Below, piece by piece: positions 1 to 10,316 of a DNA stretch of 64,000 nucleotides; within the stretch, counting starts at the first letter, position 1; every line of letters starts with the position of its first letter. Position numbers and translations under genes: made by a program. The notes beneath the pieces were generated by a model. The model had not been told where the DNA came from, searched no databases, and saw only the letters and a program-made list of their open reading frames with translations. The DNA is taken from contig JALQBC010000075.1 in the NCBI GenBank assembly GCA_023375675.1, positions 25,007 through 89,006 of the forward strand, read 5' to 3'. This stretch comes from Cytospora piceicola (lineage: Eukaryota; Ascomycota; Sordariomycetes; Diaporthales; Cytosporaceae).

Positions 1-590
1 GCATCTGTGCTTCGTTTAGCCAGACACGCGGGTAGCCATCCTCACTGGCAGGGGAGCGGATGGCGATAGAGGACCAAGTCAGATTGTACAGTACCGCCTG
101 CCGAGATCTGGTCACCCGCACATGATGTGATATTTGCAAGGTCACGCTGGTTGTGTAAGGCTCCCATGCTTTGGGGTGGAACTCGAGAAAGAACAGCTTA
201 AAGGCTGATACGTGATAGTTTGACTTGTTAAGCATAGCTATTTCCAGCGCCCACGGACATCTGGAGGCAGCCGCTTGTAACTTACCGGGGGAAGGGCCGT
301 TGAGTTCTTCATTGCAGGGCCGGTCTACCGGCGCGCTGCTAACGGCAGGCTTATATCACAGTACTCAGCCTTCAGCCAGGAACTCAGGGTCTCGTATGAG
401 CTAAGCTTGTGTATCGGGGAGCGTCGAAAGAAACGTCAAATCCTGACGAATAAGGGTGTCGAATTCGTTCCAGTCCGGTAAGATGGCGTTCCACCCATGT
501 GCCCTGCGATGGTGGTCTGGCTCAGGGCGCCCGAGATAACGATGCAGTTGGACCGCTAAAGGACGAATCGGCGATAAGCTTTTCAGTCAT
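1..590 (-). pseudogene. Partial decayed hypothetical gene running off the left edge
   Basis: I do not recognise this gene. On the minus strand one reading frame is coding-like from about 590 down to base 1. It is broken only by a TAG at 401-403 and TGA codons at 365-367 and 356-358, all in the same frame. The 118-codon stretch from 355 to the edge has no stop and contains an aromatic-rich segment (LFFLEFHPKAWEPY) and the run LYNLTWSSIAIRSP. The upstream piece contains WNAILPDWNEFDTLI. Three stops clustered in 48 bp could be C-to-T-type nonsense changes (TGG or CGA to TGA, CAG to TAG) or a small unrecognised intron. No ATG was found at the 5' side, so the start is unknown and the 3' end lies outside the window. 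Confidence 0.4.
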
Positions 591-957
591 CGGCCTCTAG
601 AAGGTTCCAGATTATGCTTCGCACCTTAAATATATCTCAGGACATTTGTATATACTCTGCAAGTGTTTCATTTGGTCGATTCTGACACATGATGTGAAGT
701 GTTCTGCCTAGATTTAGGATCCTGTCGTCCGAGTTCGAATTGCAAGTCTGTCAACGGTTACATCAACGAAAGGCCTCGAGATCTACTGAAAGCAATCTTA
801 GTAATTCACATAATGAGGGCTTTTATTCCGACGAAATACAAATATAAGGGCGGCTTAGCAACTTTTGCATGGCAGATACCCCCGGCACACCTTCGAGCAA
901 GAGCCCCCGTTGATACCCACATCTGACTTTCTCTCGAGAACGCGGATAATTATTGAT

Positions 958-1215
958 TTCATCCAGGCAATGCTACGCGTCCCCCATAAAGACATGGACA
1001 AAAGAGATTGCATGAAGCTTGACCCAGTCTAGTGGGCAGAGAATGGCAACCTCTTTGCTGTTTTGATGACCTCCGTAGTACGTCTACTAAACTTCAGTAG
1101 AGTGTCATATGGCGAGACACATGAGGTACCAGAATCGCTGATCATATCTTGCCTTAAGGAAAGGCATATTGGTCATTTCACACCCAAGAGATATGGAAAA
1201 CCCCGGGATGTGTAA
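958..1215 (+). pseudogene. Possible coding relic, unknown function
   Basis: A plus-strand frame of 85 codons is open except for one TAG at 1030-1032. It has plausible amino-acid composition (for example NLFAVLMTSVVRLLNFSRV). It has no recognised domain, start codon or splice context. Given the decayed genes on both sides it may be another fragment, but a chance open stretch is not excluded. Confidence 0.2.
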
Positions 1216-1900
1216 GCTGCCCCTTACTAAGGCCCGAAATAAAGATCAAGCCCGTCCAGGGAAGCAAGAGCCTAGTCGGAAGGAGCCAGCCGTGTGTTTT
1301 CGGAATTGATCGGAGGAGATACAGGTTCCCTTATACTTTGGTTTCCGTAACGATCTTGAAAGCGGCGTCTTGTAGTCTTGTTCCGAAAAGAGATGAGAAC
1401 AAATTCGTTGTGGCGAGCAGTACACTGGTATGCGGCCTGTGCCAGGCCCGGGTAATTATCTCTCTTTCTAAGAGAACATGTATGAGTTTCCTCTTATATC
1501 TACGAACGAATTATTATGACCGGCTCGAGCTTGATATCTCTATGCTCGTCGAACTAATTTTTGCTATAACTAATTAAGTTCGTTAACTGTGGTTCGCATT
1601 ATTAGGAGTAACGCTGAGGTTCTGAACATCTCGAGTCTCTGGCTATTCAGGAGTTGCAGCTATAGATGTGGTAGCTTGTCTCTCAATTTAAGTGGTAAAG
1701 TTATACTACGTATCGTTACCCAAGAGATGGAACCCGCCCGCCGCGACTGACTCTTCGCCCTATTTCGTTGTCACAATATGCTCGTTCCTGGCAATAGCTT
1801 CATCGATTGTACTATAGACATAAGTATTGTAAGCTGTTGCGCTCTTGCAAGTTTCGTAACAGTAATGAAGCCGAGATTTGCGGTCCGGGTGTGATCATTA

Positions 1901-2340
1901 TTACCCAGGTTCTTGACTAGTTTTGATTCGGAATATCCGAGGCATGGAGATATTAGGCTGATTGCCTGTGACTCTGGTGGAGTGTTGAGTCATGGTGAAT
2001 GCTCCACTCACTGAGGTGTAGTCCTGAACGTGGTCCATCTCGAGGAAGAAGACAAACAGCTGTTGGGCACCTGTCCGAGTGAGATGCGCGCGAAGATCCC
2101 GGCACAAGAAGGAGGTGGGTTCGAAGGACATCAGAGGTAAGTTGTCTCCGAGAGCTTAGCCGGTAGAGTTCCTCACGATGAAGAAGACTCAGGTTCTGTA
2201 GTTCCACACGTGGCACTTGCAACCAAAGAGTTCGTCGTACATGTCGACACAAGGGCGAAGACCCACGGAACTCTAAGCTTGTCGCACAATATCTTGTATC
2301 TTGCCTGCCCATAGTGAAGCAACAAGGAGTAACATATAAG
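1901..2340 (-). pseudogene. Possible coding relic, unknown function
   Basis: The minus strand has coding-like segments in this stretch. The best is the frame ending at 1901, which reads MSFEPTSFLCRDLRAHL and then a hydrophobic LFVFFLEMDHVQDY run. Upstream, the same frame continues with an in-frame TGA and TAA before a CVDMYDELFGCKCHVWNY segment at about 2200-2250. An overlapping 196-codon open frame in another phase (1953-2543) is arginine/serine-rich and looks like a shadow. No family is recognised. Confidence 0.25.
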
Positions 2341-2344
2341 CTCG

Positions 2345-4020
2345 GCTTTCTGTAATGTCTCCGTTTGAAAAGTAGGACGAGAGTATAACCAGAGTTATAT
2401 GGACGGGTGGTCCCACTGAACGATCCTGTATTGGCTTCGGGAATTATGAAGAGGTCTCTTAGAGGAGAGGAATATAGCCTGATGGGCCGCACAATAGCAC
2501 GAGAAACGAGGAGATCCCTGAGCCTTCTTGAATGGTCCCTCATAACAGTGTCTTAAGTTGTCTGTCGAAATTTATGTGGTCTTAGGGCGCAGAGTAATAG
2601 AATCAGAAATTATATAGTGGTAAGACGGGGCCAAGAATACGTAACAAGTCTGTAGGACTCTGGGCAGAAGTATGGGCGAAATGCGTGGGTTTAAATAACT
2701 CGATTTCGCAGAATTGAGTTACTTGTCTCAAGTGCTTACTGCGGAACTACATGATTGCTTACGGCGGCTATCATCTTGTTTGAATTGCCATATTTGCTCC
2801 ATCTTCAATGTTCGAGGCCATCACGATTTTCCGATCGGGTAATTACCACCACTGCGCATCTCACAAGGTGTTTCTCCGTGTTGCAAGTTGTATAATTATT
2901 GGCATATTATATTTGCATACCCGCGAGCAGGATATATCTTTTGGAGGGCAAAGCTCGGGTTTCCGCCTCCGGTTCGCCTAAGCAATGTAAGTCAATCAAG
3001 CCGTTCTGAAATGGGGACACCTTCCACCTATTGTCACTGGTTCTACGTGACTATTGTCATAAAAGTACATAGTAACATATACAGTCAGTACTGAAGAAAA
3101 GTCCAACACTGAGCCGTACATCGTAAGGGTGGTACAAGTTCTCCAGGGCTCTCAATTTAGCTAAATGACTCAACCTGACAGTTCAATTCTGTATGCTGTT
3201 CATACGCGGGTGTACATATATATGTAGTCTGTAAATTCTGATCATCGAACTTACTTCTCAGGATGAACATGTAGCATGCCATTATTGAGTGCACCAATCA
3301 AATAACTTGTATGCGATGTGTCTTGATCGAGAGAGCATGAGTGACGAAGACTACAATTGTATTAGCCGGAGACGGAGACGGAGACGGAGCCATCTTGAAT
3401 TGATACGAAACCAGTCGATCCTCGCGGTTCAGGACTTTTTAAGGGTATTTAATAAAAATTATTTCGGAACATCAATCCAGATGTTTTGGTAAATTGGCTG
3501 GTAAATCGTGATGAGGTCATTGGTAGCTATCATTGGCTGGCGGGTGGCTAGTGTGATCGATTAGACCTACACAGTAAAAACCCCACACCAGCCAAAGTTG
3601 TCATACAAAATTGGCCGGTTCAGGGTAACCGTCAAAGTTGCCAGTTGATGGGCCCTTGGAATTCCCGGTCGCCATGTAGAGCTATATGAATTGAAAAAAA
3701 GTCTATCAGACTATTTCGGGTCTCTAGAAGACGATTCCGCATTTATATTCCCATATTTCCCACTTTGCTGCCGTTGAGGTTGTCGTTAAGGACTGGGAGG
3801 TATGGAGATACTTCGTTGTCCTGCACAGTGCGAACCGTGGCGAGTCTTGCACCAACAGAACCTCTGCCTGATGATGTGCCAAAACGTCCCAAAACCGAGG
3901 ATTACATCTCAATTAAGATAACATACGATTTCTCTTCCAGTTGACAGTGGTTGCAGGTGTGTTGGACTTGATGTGTTGGTGAAGATTCTTGGAAAGGTAC
4001 ATGTGTTGTTGCTGTAGTTG
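2345..4020. other. Gene-free stretch
   Basis: No gene is supported here. Open frames are short and of random composition. One of them (3289-3492) contains a small GGAGAC hexamer repeat near 3370-3390 that encodes an arginine run. The segment around 3520-3650 has several diverged copies of a TTGGCTGG / CCAGCCAA motif in both orientations, which might be a worn inverted-repeat element, but ends cannot be defined. Confidence 0.4.
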
Positions 4021-4132
4021 TACTTAGAGCCCCCCCCCCCTTTGCCCACCCGAGAGCCCCAAACCCGAACCCTGAGACTCACCCTTCCCTCATTCTCTCC
4101 TTCTTCCTTCTTCCTTCTTTCCACATTTCCAT

Positions 4133-7100
4133 TTGCTTGCACGCATCACGAAACAATCGACTCGGCACAATCGACGCCTCAATACACCTGCATCCATACG
4201 CACACTCTCCTCTGTCGTCCCTTTGTCAAACTACCTTTGTATGCCCTTTAGAAGACCACCTGTGGCTGGCTCCATGACCCCGACTCCGACTCCGACTCCG
4301 ACTCCGACTCTCATGTCTACGGCCACGGCCACGCCCATGCCCAGGCACGGTCTCGGTCGCAGGCCCAGCACCAGAGCGCAGACTCAACGAGGAGGAGGAA
4401 AAGGGCTACAAGCCGGCCTCGAGCAGCCCGTTGCGACTGTCGGTCAGCGACTACAGAAGCTCGTAGAGAAACTCGATGTACTTGAGGTGGCGGACAAGGA
4501 TTTATGGGATGCCTAGGAGTCTCTCACCTTCCACTTAGAGGAGACGCAAAGGAGATACATCTACAGTCGGCAGCAGCAGCAAGAACAAGAGCAAGTGCAG
4601 GACGGTCAGAGTCGAGGTGAAGAAGAAGAAGAAGTGGAAGAGGAGGAGGAGGAGCAGGATCAATTGGGCAGTATCGAAGGCGACGAGCTGGATGCTGCCA
4701 AAACACCATTTCCCATCTGGATCCAGGAGCAGTTGTCGCAAGAAAAGCTCATCAAGATCCTCGACAAGGCATGGAGGACCTCCCTCGACGCTCTCGGCGT
4801 ACGCATTCGCCGTGACCTCGACCTTCTCACCGCTAGGCTGAGCTGGCCGTCGCCCCTCTACTACTTTCTCTACTTCAACGGCGCGCTCGCAACCCGAGCC
4901 ACGATACGCCTGCTCAAGGCTCTCGACTTCGATACTGGCGGCGGCGACGACTACTATACCGACTTTCACGAACTTTATGTCGCCGTATGCCAGGCCCGGG
5001 ATACGCGATGGCTGGCCCGGGTGAGACATTGTGGCCGCGGGCAGCTCTTTCGAGATCTGACCGATCGGAAATTCATCCCAAAGGATGTCACCAATTGTCT
5101 AGGTAAGTCGAGTCGAATGCATGGATCCCCTTTCTTCTCGCCCTCGCCCTCGCCCTCGCCCTGACTGGACTTTGGCTGACCATCTCCGCTCGTCTCTCAG
5201 GAACCGATGGACATGACACTGAAGCCGAACTTGAACATGAAGCTGTAAATGAGGAGCAACCTGGCGGGACTGACGAGGAGGAGGAACTGGGACGATGTCA
5301 TTCCCTCGACCTCGACCTTGACCCTGATCCCAGCAGCATACAAGACGATCTTCCCGATCTTCCCGATCTTCCTAGGCCCCCCTGGTCTCCCAGAAACCAC
5401 GCCGCATCTATGCGTTTGTCCCATTCCTCGCCCATTTTGCCACCATACAACTTGGTTCCCAACCTACGGCGGACAACACCTGAGAACAAGAACATGACGG
5501 CTGTGACTTCCAACGACACACCTCGGCCTCCCCCACCTACCCGATCTCAACAACAACAATCGCCACTCCAGATAGGTCCACAGGATCCTGATGGTAAACC
5601 CCAAGCGTCGGTGAAGCAGGAGCGGAAGCGAAAGTGGTCAGAGGGGGATGGCCGCGATACTCTCTCTCATGTTCTGTCCTCGGTCGTGTCTTCCCCTGTT
5701 GGTAACGTTACAGCGGAGGAGAAGGAAGCTTCACTATGGCCGACCAAGAGAGCACGAGCGGACAAGACGCATCAGCTACAACAACGACAGCAACAACAAC
5801 CAGTCCTTGAAGCCGACCTACCCGGTACATTGAGGCGACAATTCGCCGGTAGCATTATGATCGAGACCAGCCGTAGCCACGAAGAAGACGACAACATTAG
5901 CAACACTGCGGCAGATAATCCGGTAGACAACAGTTACTCCGATCACCTTGCTCTGGCCGCTCAGAGACTCTGGTCGCCGACTGTCCTGGACGAGCAGCTG
6001 CAGATCCTGCAGGACGACAGGGAGGAACTCAGAGACCCCCTCATCAACCTCATCTCAGCCTTCGCCCTTGCATGCCGGCCCGATATCATGGTACTGGACT
6101 CAACCAACCTCGCCTGGCTATCCCAGGGGCCAAAAGGCAGTGCAGAGAGAGAAGCGGGAGGGAACGGCGGTGAAGCATCTCCCAGAACCGCCCAGCAGCC
6201 CGCAGCTATGCTCCAGATCCGAGATGTGTTGCAGCTGCCAGATAAGTCACTCCACCCGCCAAAGATATTCTTCGGCTACAACAAGGAACACCACTGGCGT
6301 GCCGTCCTTATAGATATCCCCTCCAGGACTATCGCCGTCGCCGATCCGATCAAGCCAGACCTTGTTCCGCCGCAACATTTCATCCAAGACCTCGAGGACG
6401 AGTCCGGCCTTCTTCAGACCCTATTCGGCGGATCTAACAACACCTCCTCCTCATCGCTATTATGCAGCCCGTCGCAATGGACTTGCACGAGTCTGGATAT
6501 TCCAGCGCAAGCAGCACATGATTCGGTCAACTGTGGCATCTACGTCTTGGTTACAGCTCTCTCACTAGGTTCAAGCCAGAGCCCACCCAAGTCGCTTGAC
6601 CCGCATATATGGCGCAGGCTTTTCAGAGCGCTGCTAGAGCCTATAGAGGGCGGCGTCACATTGCATTCGCTGCTGGCCAAAGAGAAGGTGTTTGATATAC
6701 TGCCCGAGGAGATGTGCTCGGATACTATGCCAGTGCCCCAGCACGGCCAGATGATAGCCGATGTCGTTCAGGCACTCGCCCGCTTTGCCCGAGATAAAGT
6801 GCCCGGTAGTAAGAAGCTACAGGGACATATAGACTCGTTAGACAAGGTCCTCGATCAGGTGCGGCAGGCGGACACGATAATCACCGCCTTAGTACTAGCA
6901 GGGGCCGGCTGCTGCACCGAACTAGAGCGGACGGCGCGTGAAATCAGGGACAAGATAGAGGAAAGGAAAAAGCTCCTCGCTGGACTACAGGGCTTGAAGT
7001 TCTTCGGGTGGTCGACGGCAATGGCTGCCCAGTGTGCCATTGAGACTCGAAATGTGAACAGCCTGTTGAGGATAGTGGAAAGAAGGCACGCGATCCTGGT

Positions 7101-7245
7101 TGGAGGTAATGAGCATCTGGAGGGGCTCGCTGCAGGTGTGCGCTATGTGATTGTGGAACTGGAGGCCAGGGTCAAGGCCTGCCGTGCCGCACACGAAGCC
7201 ATTGCGCTCCTCAGTGTCATTGCTATTCCAGCAAAGACAAACTAG
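4133..7245 (+). CDS. C48/Ulp1-like cysteine protease gene with one intron and an in-frame stop
   Basis: Ulp1-family (C48) enzymes cleave SUMO or similar modifiers. Here the protease core lies in the second exon. The likely catalytic His is in HHWRAV (6292-6294) and the Asp in VADPI (6343-6345). An oxyanion-type Gln may be at 6508-6510, and the Cys is in VNCGIYV (6532-6534). Exon 1 ends at 5102 and exon 2 begins at 5201. The intron starts GTAAGT and ends TCTCAG, and joining it keeps one frame up to the TAG at 7243. The N-terminal part has a Thr-Pro repeat from a CTCCGA hexamer, a possible coiled coil and a glutamate-rich run (about 4618-4655). A TAG at 4514-4516 interrupts exon 1. No in-frame ATG follows it before 5410, so either this is a nonsense mutation (CAG to TAG would fit) or a very short extra intron removes it. 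A product starting at the 5410 ATG would still contain the whole protease domain (611 residues). Confidence 0.65.
5103..5200 (+). other. Intron of the C48-like gene
   Basis: The 98-bp intron has a GTAAGT donor and a CTCTCAG acceptor. Removing it joins the frame of the acidic first exon to the protease exon without a stop. It contains a short CCCTCG hexamer repeat at about 5140-5162. Confidence 0.8.
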
Positions 7246-7311
7246 ACCGACTAGCTAGTCAAGTGACTGAGTGTAGCTGACTGGAGTCGATGTCTCGAAA
7301 CCAAGAAAATA

Positions 7312-7347
7312 GTTGGATGGATGGATGGATGGATGGATGGATGGAGG
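7312..7347. repeat. (GGAT)n microsatellite
   Basis: About eight tandem GGAT tetramers lie in the 279-bp gap between the convergent protease and nuclease-like genes. Confidence 0.9.
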
Positions 7348-7524
7348 GAAGTTATTCTATATGGTCACCGCAACACTGAATTATCGAGCTACACAATTTC
7401 TGTAGACGCTTACACCGTGATCATCCATAATGGTACGATCGATACCTGATCTGCTACTTCTCAAGGCCATTTGCACGCGACGGGACCAGACGACGTTATT
7501 CAGAACCATGATAAGACACTTCTG

Positions 7525-9402
7525 CTACGCTTTTAAGCACTTGATAACCCAGTCCCGGAAGGGCCCTTCTACCCACCCGACGAGAAGCCGCAGCACACTG
7601 AGCAAGGCATATGCTTCCGCTAAGCTTCCTGTGCCCCCGATCTTCAGGGGACCATATACGCGCGTGTCCACCGCGCTATGCACCGCAAACCACAACTCCC
7701 ACGACTCGTCCACGGCCAGTATCAACGGCACAGCAGGGAGCGCCTCGGACGACGGTGAGAACGCAGTGACGCGCGCAAACCACGAGGACACCCAGATACC
7801 CAGCTGGGCCTGGGCCTCGGCATACCGCTTGGTGTCGACCTTGGTCTCGATGAAGACGCCGGCGGGGTTCAGGCACAGGGGGGCAAAGGTTGTGTTGTTG
7901 AAGGTGGGCACGTCGGGCAGGCGCGACACGAAGATGGCCATACGCCGGGCGAGACCTTCGAGTTTGATGTTGTCGCCGTCATCGTCACCGTCATCGTCGT
8001 CGCAGTCGGAGTCGGCCAGATGGAGGACCATAGCGAAGTCGACCATCTTGCTCTCAGGGTTGCCACTGCTGCCGCCGCTGCCCACGCCGGGGGCTAGTGA
8101 TAGGTCCAGGTTAGTGTCAGCTGTGGTCGGCACGAACGATTTGGCGATCTTAGCGCGCGTAACGTTCTCTATGCCGACGGCCGCACCAGAATGCCCGCAC
8201 TGCGGTACAGCCAGCTCCAGGATACGGTCATGGATACGTGCGTTCCACGCCGCCTCGGGGCGTGGGCTGGCCTTGAATGCGCCGGTGCTGGAGACGATAG
8301 AGCGGAGCTTGGAGAGCTCGGCGTGTAGGTCTAGAAGGAGGAGGGTCTTGTCGACAGTGCGGCCGCCGGTACGCAGCGTATCCATCCCCAACAGGACAGA
8401 GGCCTCGCTCACCTCCTGCTCGCTGACAGGCCGTGGCGGCCGCGCCGCGAAGAAGTGTGCGTCGGCCTCGGCGTCCAGGCCTAGCTCACCTTGCAGGATG
8501 GGCTGCAGCTCGAGGGGGAGGAATCCCCGACGAGAAACGGTGACTATGTTGATGCGCCGGAACAGCTCTGACACGGCGGCGCCGCCTGTGGTCTGGAGTG
8601 CTTTGCGCAGGTCGCCCACCGTGCTGTGCAGCCAGCGGACAGGCTTCTCGAGCCTGAGCAGGTCGTCGGGGCCCTTGACGGGGCTGCTGGACCGTGATGC
8701 CGCCGAGGAGGATGCCGGGCCACGGCGTGACGACTGGGAACCGTGATATGAGCTTGTTTTGCTGAGTGTGAGCTGACGGGTGAAGGCCGAGGAGGATACG
8801 GGCGGCGACAGCGGCGGCGCGTCGCTGATAACTTGTCGTCCTCCTCCTCTTCCTCTTCCCTTCCCCTTCCTTGTGAATGTCGTTCGATAGGCAGCAGCAG
8901 AAGCTCGTGGCGTGGCCTGAGAATCGTCGCCAAGTAGAAGATCGTCCTCGTTGTCGTTGTCGTTGTCGTTGACGTCCTCGTCCTCGCCTCTGCCCTCGTT
9001 GTCGTCCTCTGTAACCATTACTCCCACACCATCCATCTGGGAAGCCAGTTCATCTTCCGACTCCAAGATTGCTGCTGCGCCAGCGTCAGCGTTGGTCCTC
9101 CGTCGCTTGGCCGGGCTGCTCATGATCTGTTCTGTCAAGCCGCCGTCTCGACGGGCATTGGAGTAGGGGTCGAGTTCGACAAGCCGCCGTCGTGCCGGTC
9201 GTTTTGTTGGTTGTTGCAGTGACCGCGGCCGCAAATCTCGACTTCCGGTAATGTCCACGCCCACGCCCACGCCCACGCCAACTGGCACTGATGATGGCGA
9301 TATGCTGCTGGATGCCGGAATACGGCAGCGCGTTGGTCTTCCGCAATGATGAGAATATGCGTTAAGATCGTCAAGCCAGCCTTGAACTACCTCGGGACCC
9401 AT
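7525..9402 (-). CDS. PD-(D/E)XK nuclease-like domain protein
   Basis: This uninterrupted 625-residue frame is the best-preserved gene in the window. The C-terminal half matches the fungal PD-(D/E)XK nuclease-like family (PDDEXK_12 type), as judged by motif. A KMVDFAMVL strand supplies the first acidic residue. An FIETK strand supplies the E-x-K pair (E519 and K521, bases 7846-7848 and 7840-7842), followed by an AEAQAQLGIW helix. The conserved tail reads GPLKIGGTGSLAEAY. The N-terminal half is low in complexity: a Val-Gly repeat near residues 41-49, a basic PAKRRRT stretch (97-103) that could be a nuclear localisation signal, and an Asp/Asn/Glu-rich run (about 131-160). The start is the first ATG, and a WLDDL motif typical of this family follows at once. 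The gene converges on the C48-like gene. The biological role of this fungal family is not established. Long open frames on the opposite strand are GC-biased shadows. Confidence 0.85.
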   Translation of the reverse strand: MGPEVVQGWLDDLNAYSHHCGRPTRCRIPASSSISPSSVPVGVGVGVGVDITGSRDLRPRSLQQPTKRPARRRLVELDPYSNARRDGGLTEQIMSSPAKRRRTNADAGAAAILESEDELASQMDGVGVMVTEDDNEGRGEDEDVNDNDNDNEDDLLLGDDSQATPRASAAAYRTTFTRKGKGRGRGGGRQVISDAPPLSPPVSSSAFTRQLTLSKTSSYHGSQSSRRGPASSSAASRSSSPVKGPDDLLRLEKPVRWLHSTVGDLRKALQTTGGAAVSELFRRINIVTVSRRGFLPLELQPILQGELGLDAEADAHFFAARPPRPVSEQEVSEASVLLGMDTLRTGGRTVDKTLLLLDLHAELSKLRSIVSSTGAFKASPRPEAAWNARIHDRILELAVPQCGHSGAAVGIENVTRAKIAKSFVPTTADTNLDLSLAPGVGSGGSSGNPESKMVDFAMVLHLADSDCDDDDGDDDGDNIKLEGLARRMAIFVSRLPDVPTFNNTTFAPLCLNPAGVFIETKVDTKRYAEAQAQLGIWVSSWFARVTAFSPSSEALPAVPLILAVDESWELWFAVHSAVDTRVYGPLKIGGTGSLAEAYALLSVLRLLVGWVEGPFRDWVIKCLKA

Positions 9403-9605
9403 TCCATTAGTTCCTTGATGTATTCCAGCGATGGAGTTTAGGTTTAGTTGTGGATAGTGGTGGGTTTCAATATTGATATATTAAGTGAGTGAGTGCGTGT
9501 GTCTGTCTATCACATGTGTTTATTTTAATGTTTTTGCCCTGACGTCATATTTGTCCTCGGTTGTTCCGGCAACAGCCGGCCGTTTTTTTTGGTGGGGACA
9601 GTTTG

Positions 9606-9620
9606 TTAGGGTTAGGGTTA
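9606..9620 (+). repeat. Short interstitial telomeric tract
   Basis: Two and a half copies of TTAGGG occur in the same orientation as the chromosome end, 54 kb away. They lie about 200 bp upstream of the nuclease-like gene, where GC-normal DNA turns into an AT-rich island. Confidence 0.85.
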
Positions 9621-10230
9621 CCTGTAGTGACTAGTTATTACACAGCAGCAGGAAATTAAAGCCAGGTTACAAAATTAACTTTAACATATGTTTAATATCA
9701 ATCGTACTATATATAATTGACCTTGGTATAGGATAATATATAATTAGGTTAAGTAGTTATATTAATATAATGTAAGTTATAGTTTAAGAGGCTTATATGT
9801 CTTCTACCCCTTTAGGTTAAACAGTATTGACTGCAATAGTTAATATAACATAAAGTCTACTGTAATTGCTAGAGGTAAAAAGTGTAATATTCACCTAAAT
9901 ATATGTTTCTTGTACTCTGAACTTTCTTTCTCTTTTAACATTTTCCTATTTTGAAGAGATATTTCAATGTCTAACGTTTGCCCCCACATTATCTTTTTGT
10001 TTACCGTCTTTTTGTATCTTGTTCTATTCAGGTCAAAATCTGCGGCATGGCAAAGACTCCAAAAGCTCAGTATACATAGTTTCTGGGCCATATTTCCAAT
10101 GGTTTTGAAAGCTAGAATTACGCTGAATTCTAAATTTGATCAGACTTCCGATTTACAAACTCATGTACAACTACGGCCGTCTATCCACTACGTTCTCAAG
10201 TATATAAGTATATAAGTATGCTTGTTCCTC
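9621..10230. other. AT-rich island without a supported gene
   Basis: This block is clearly more AT-rich than its surroundings but retains CA and TG dinucleotides, unlike the terminal block. A 66-codon minus-strand frame (9891-10091) has a plausible composition with several basic residues and could be a transposon relic, but no motif supports that. The right edge has a tandem TATAAG repeat (about 10200-10218) and TACCTAGG-type motifs. Confidence 0.5.
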
Positions 10231-10316
10231 GGAGGTTACCTAGGTATTGTCTTCCATCTCACAGCTATCACCATTGTTGCTGCTACCTAGGCCAAGTAGC
10301 TGATACTGCCGACCAT

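Noticed and set aside
1953..2543. 196-codon minus-strand open frame
   Set aside because: It is Arg/Ser-rich and overlaps a better coding-like frame in a different phase. No motif was found.
7430..8746. 438-codon open frame on the plus strand
   Set aside because: It lies antisense to the nuclease-like gene, is Arg/Ser-rich, and reflects the GC-biased codon use of the true gene on the other strand.
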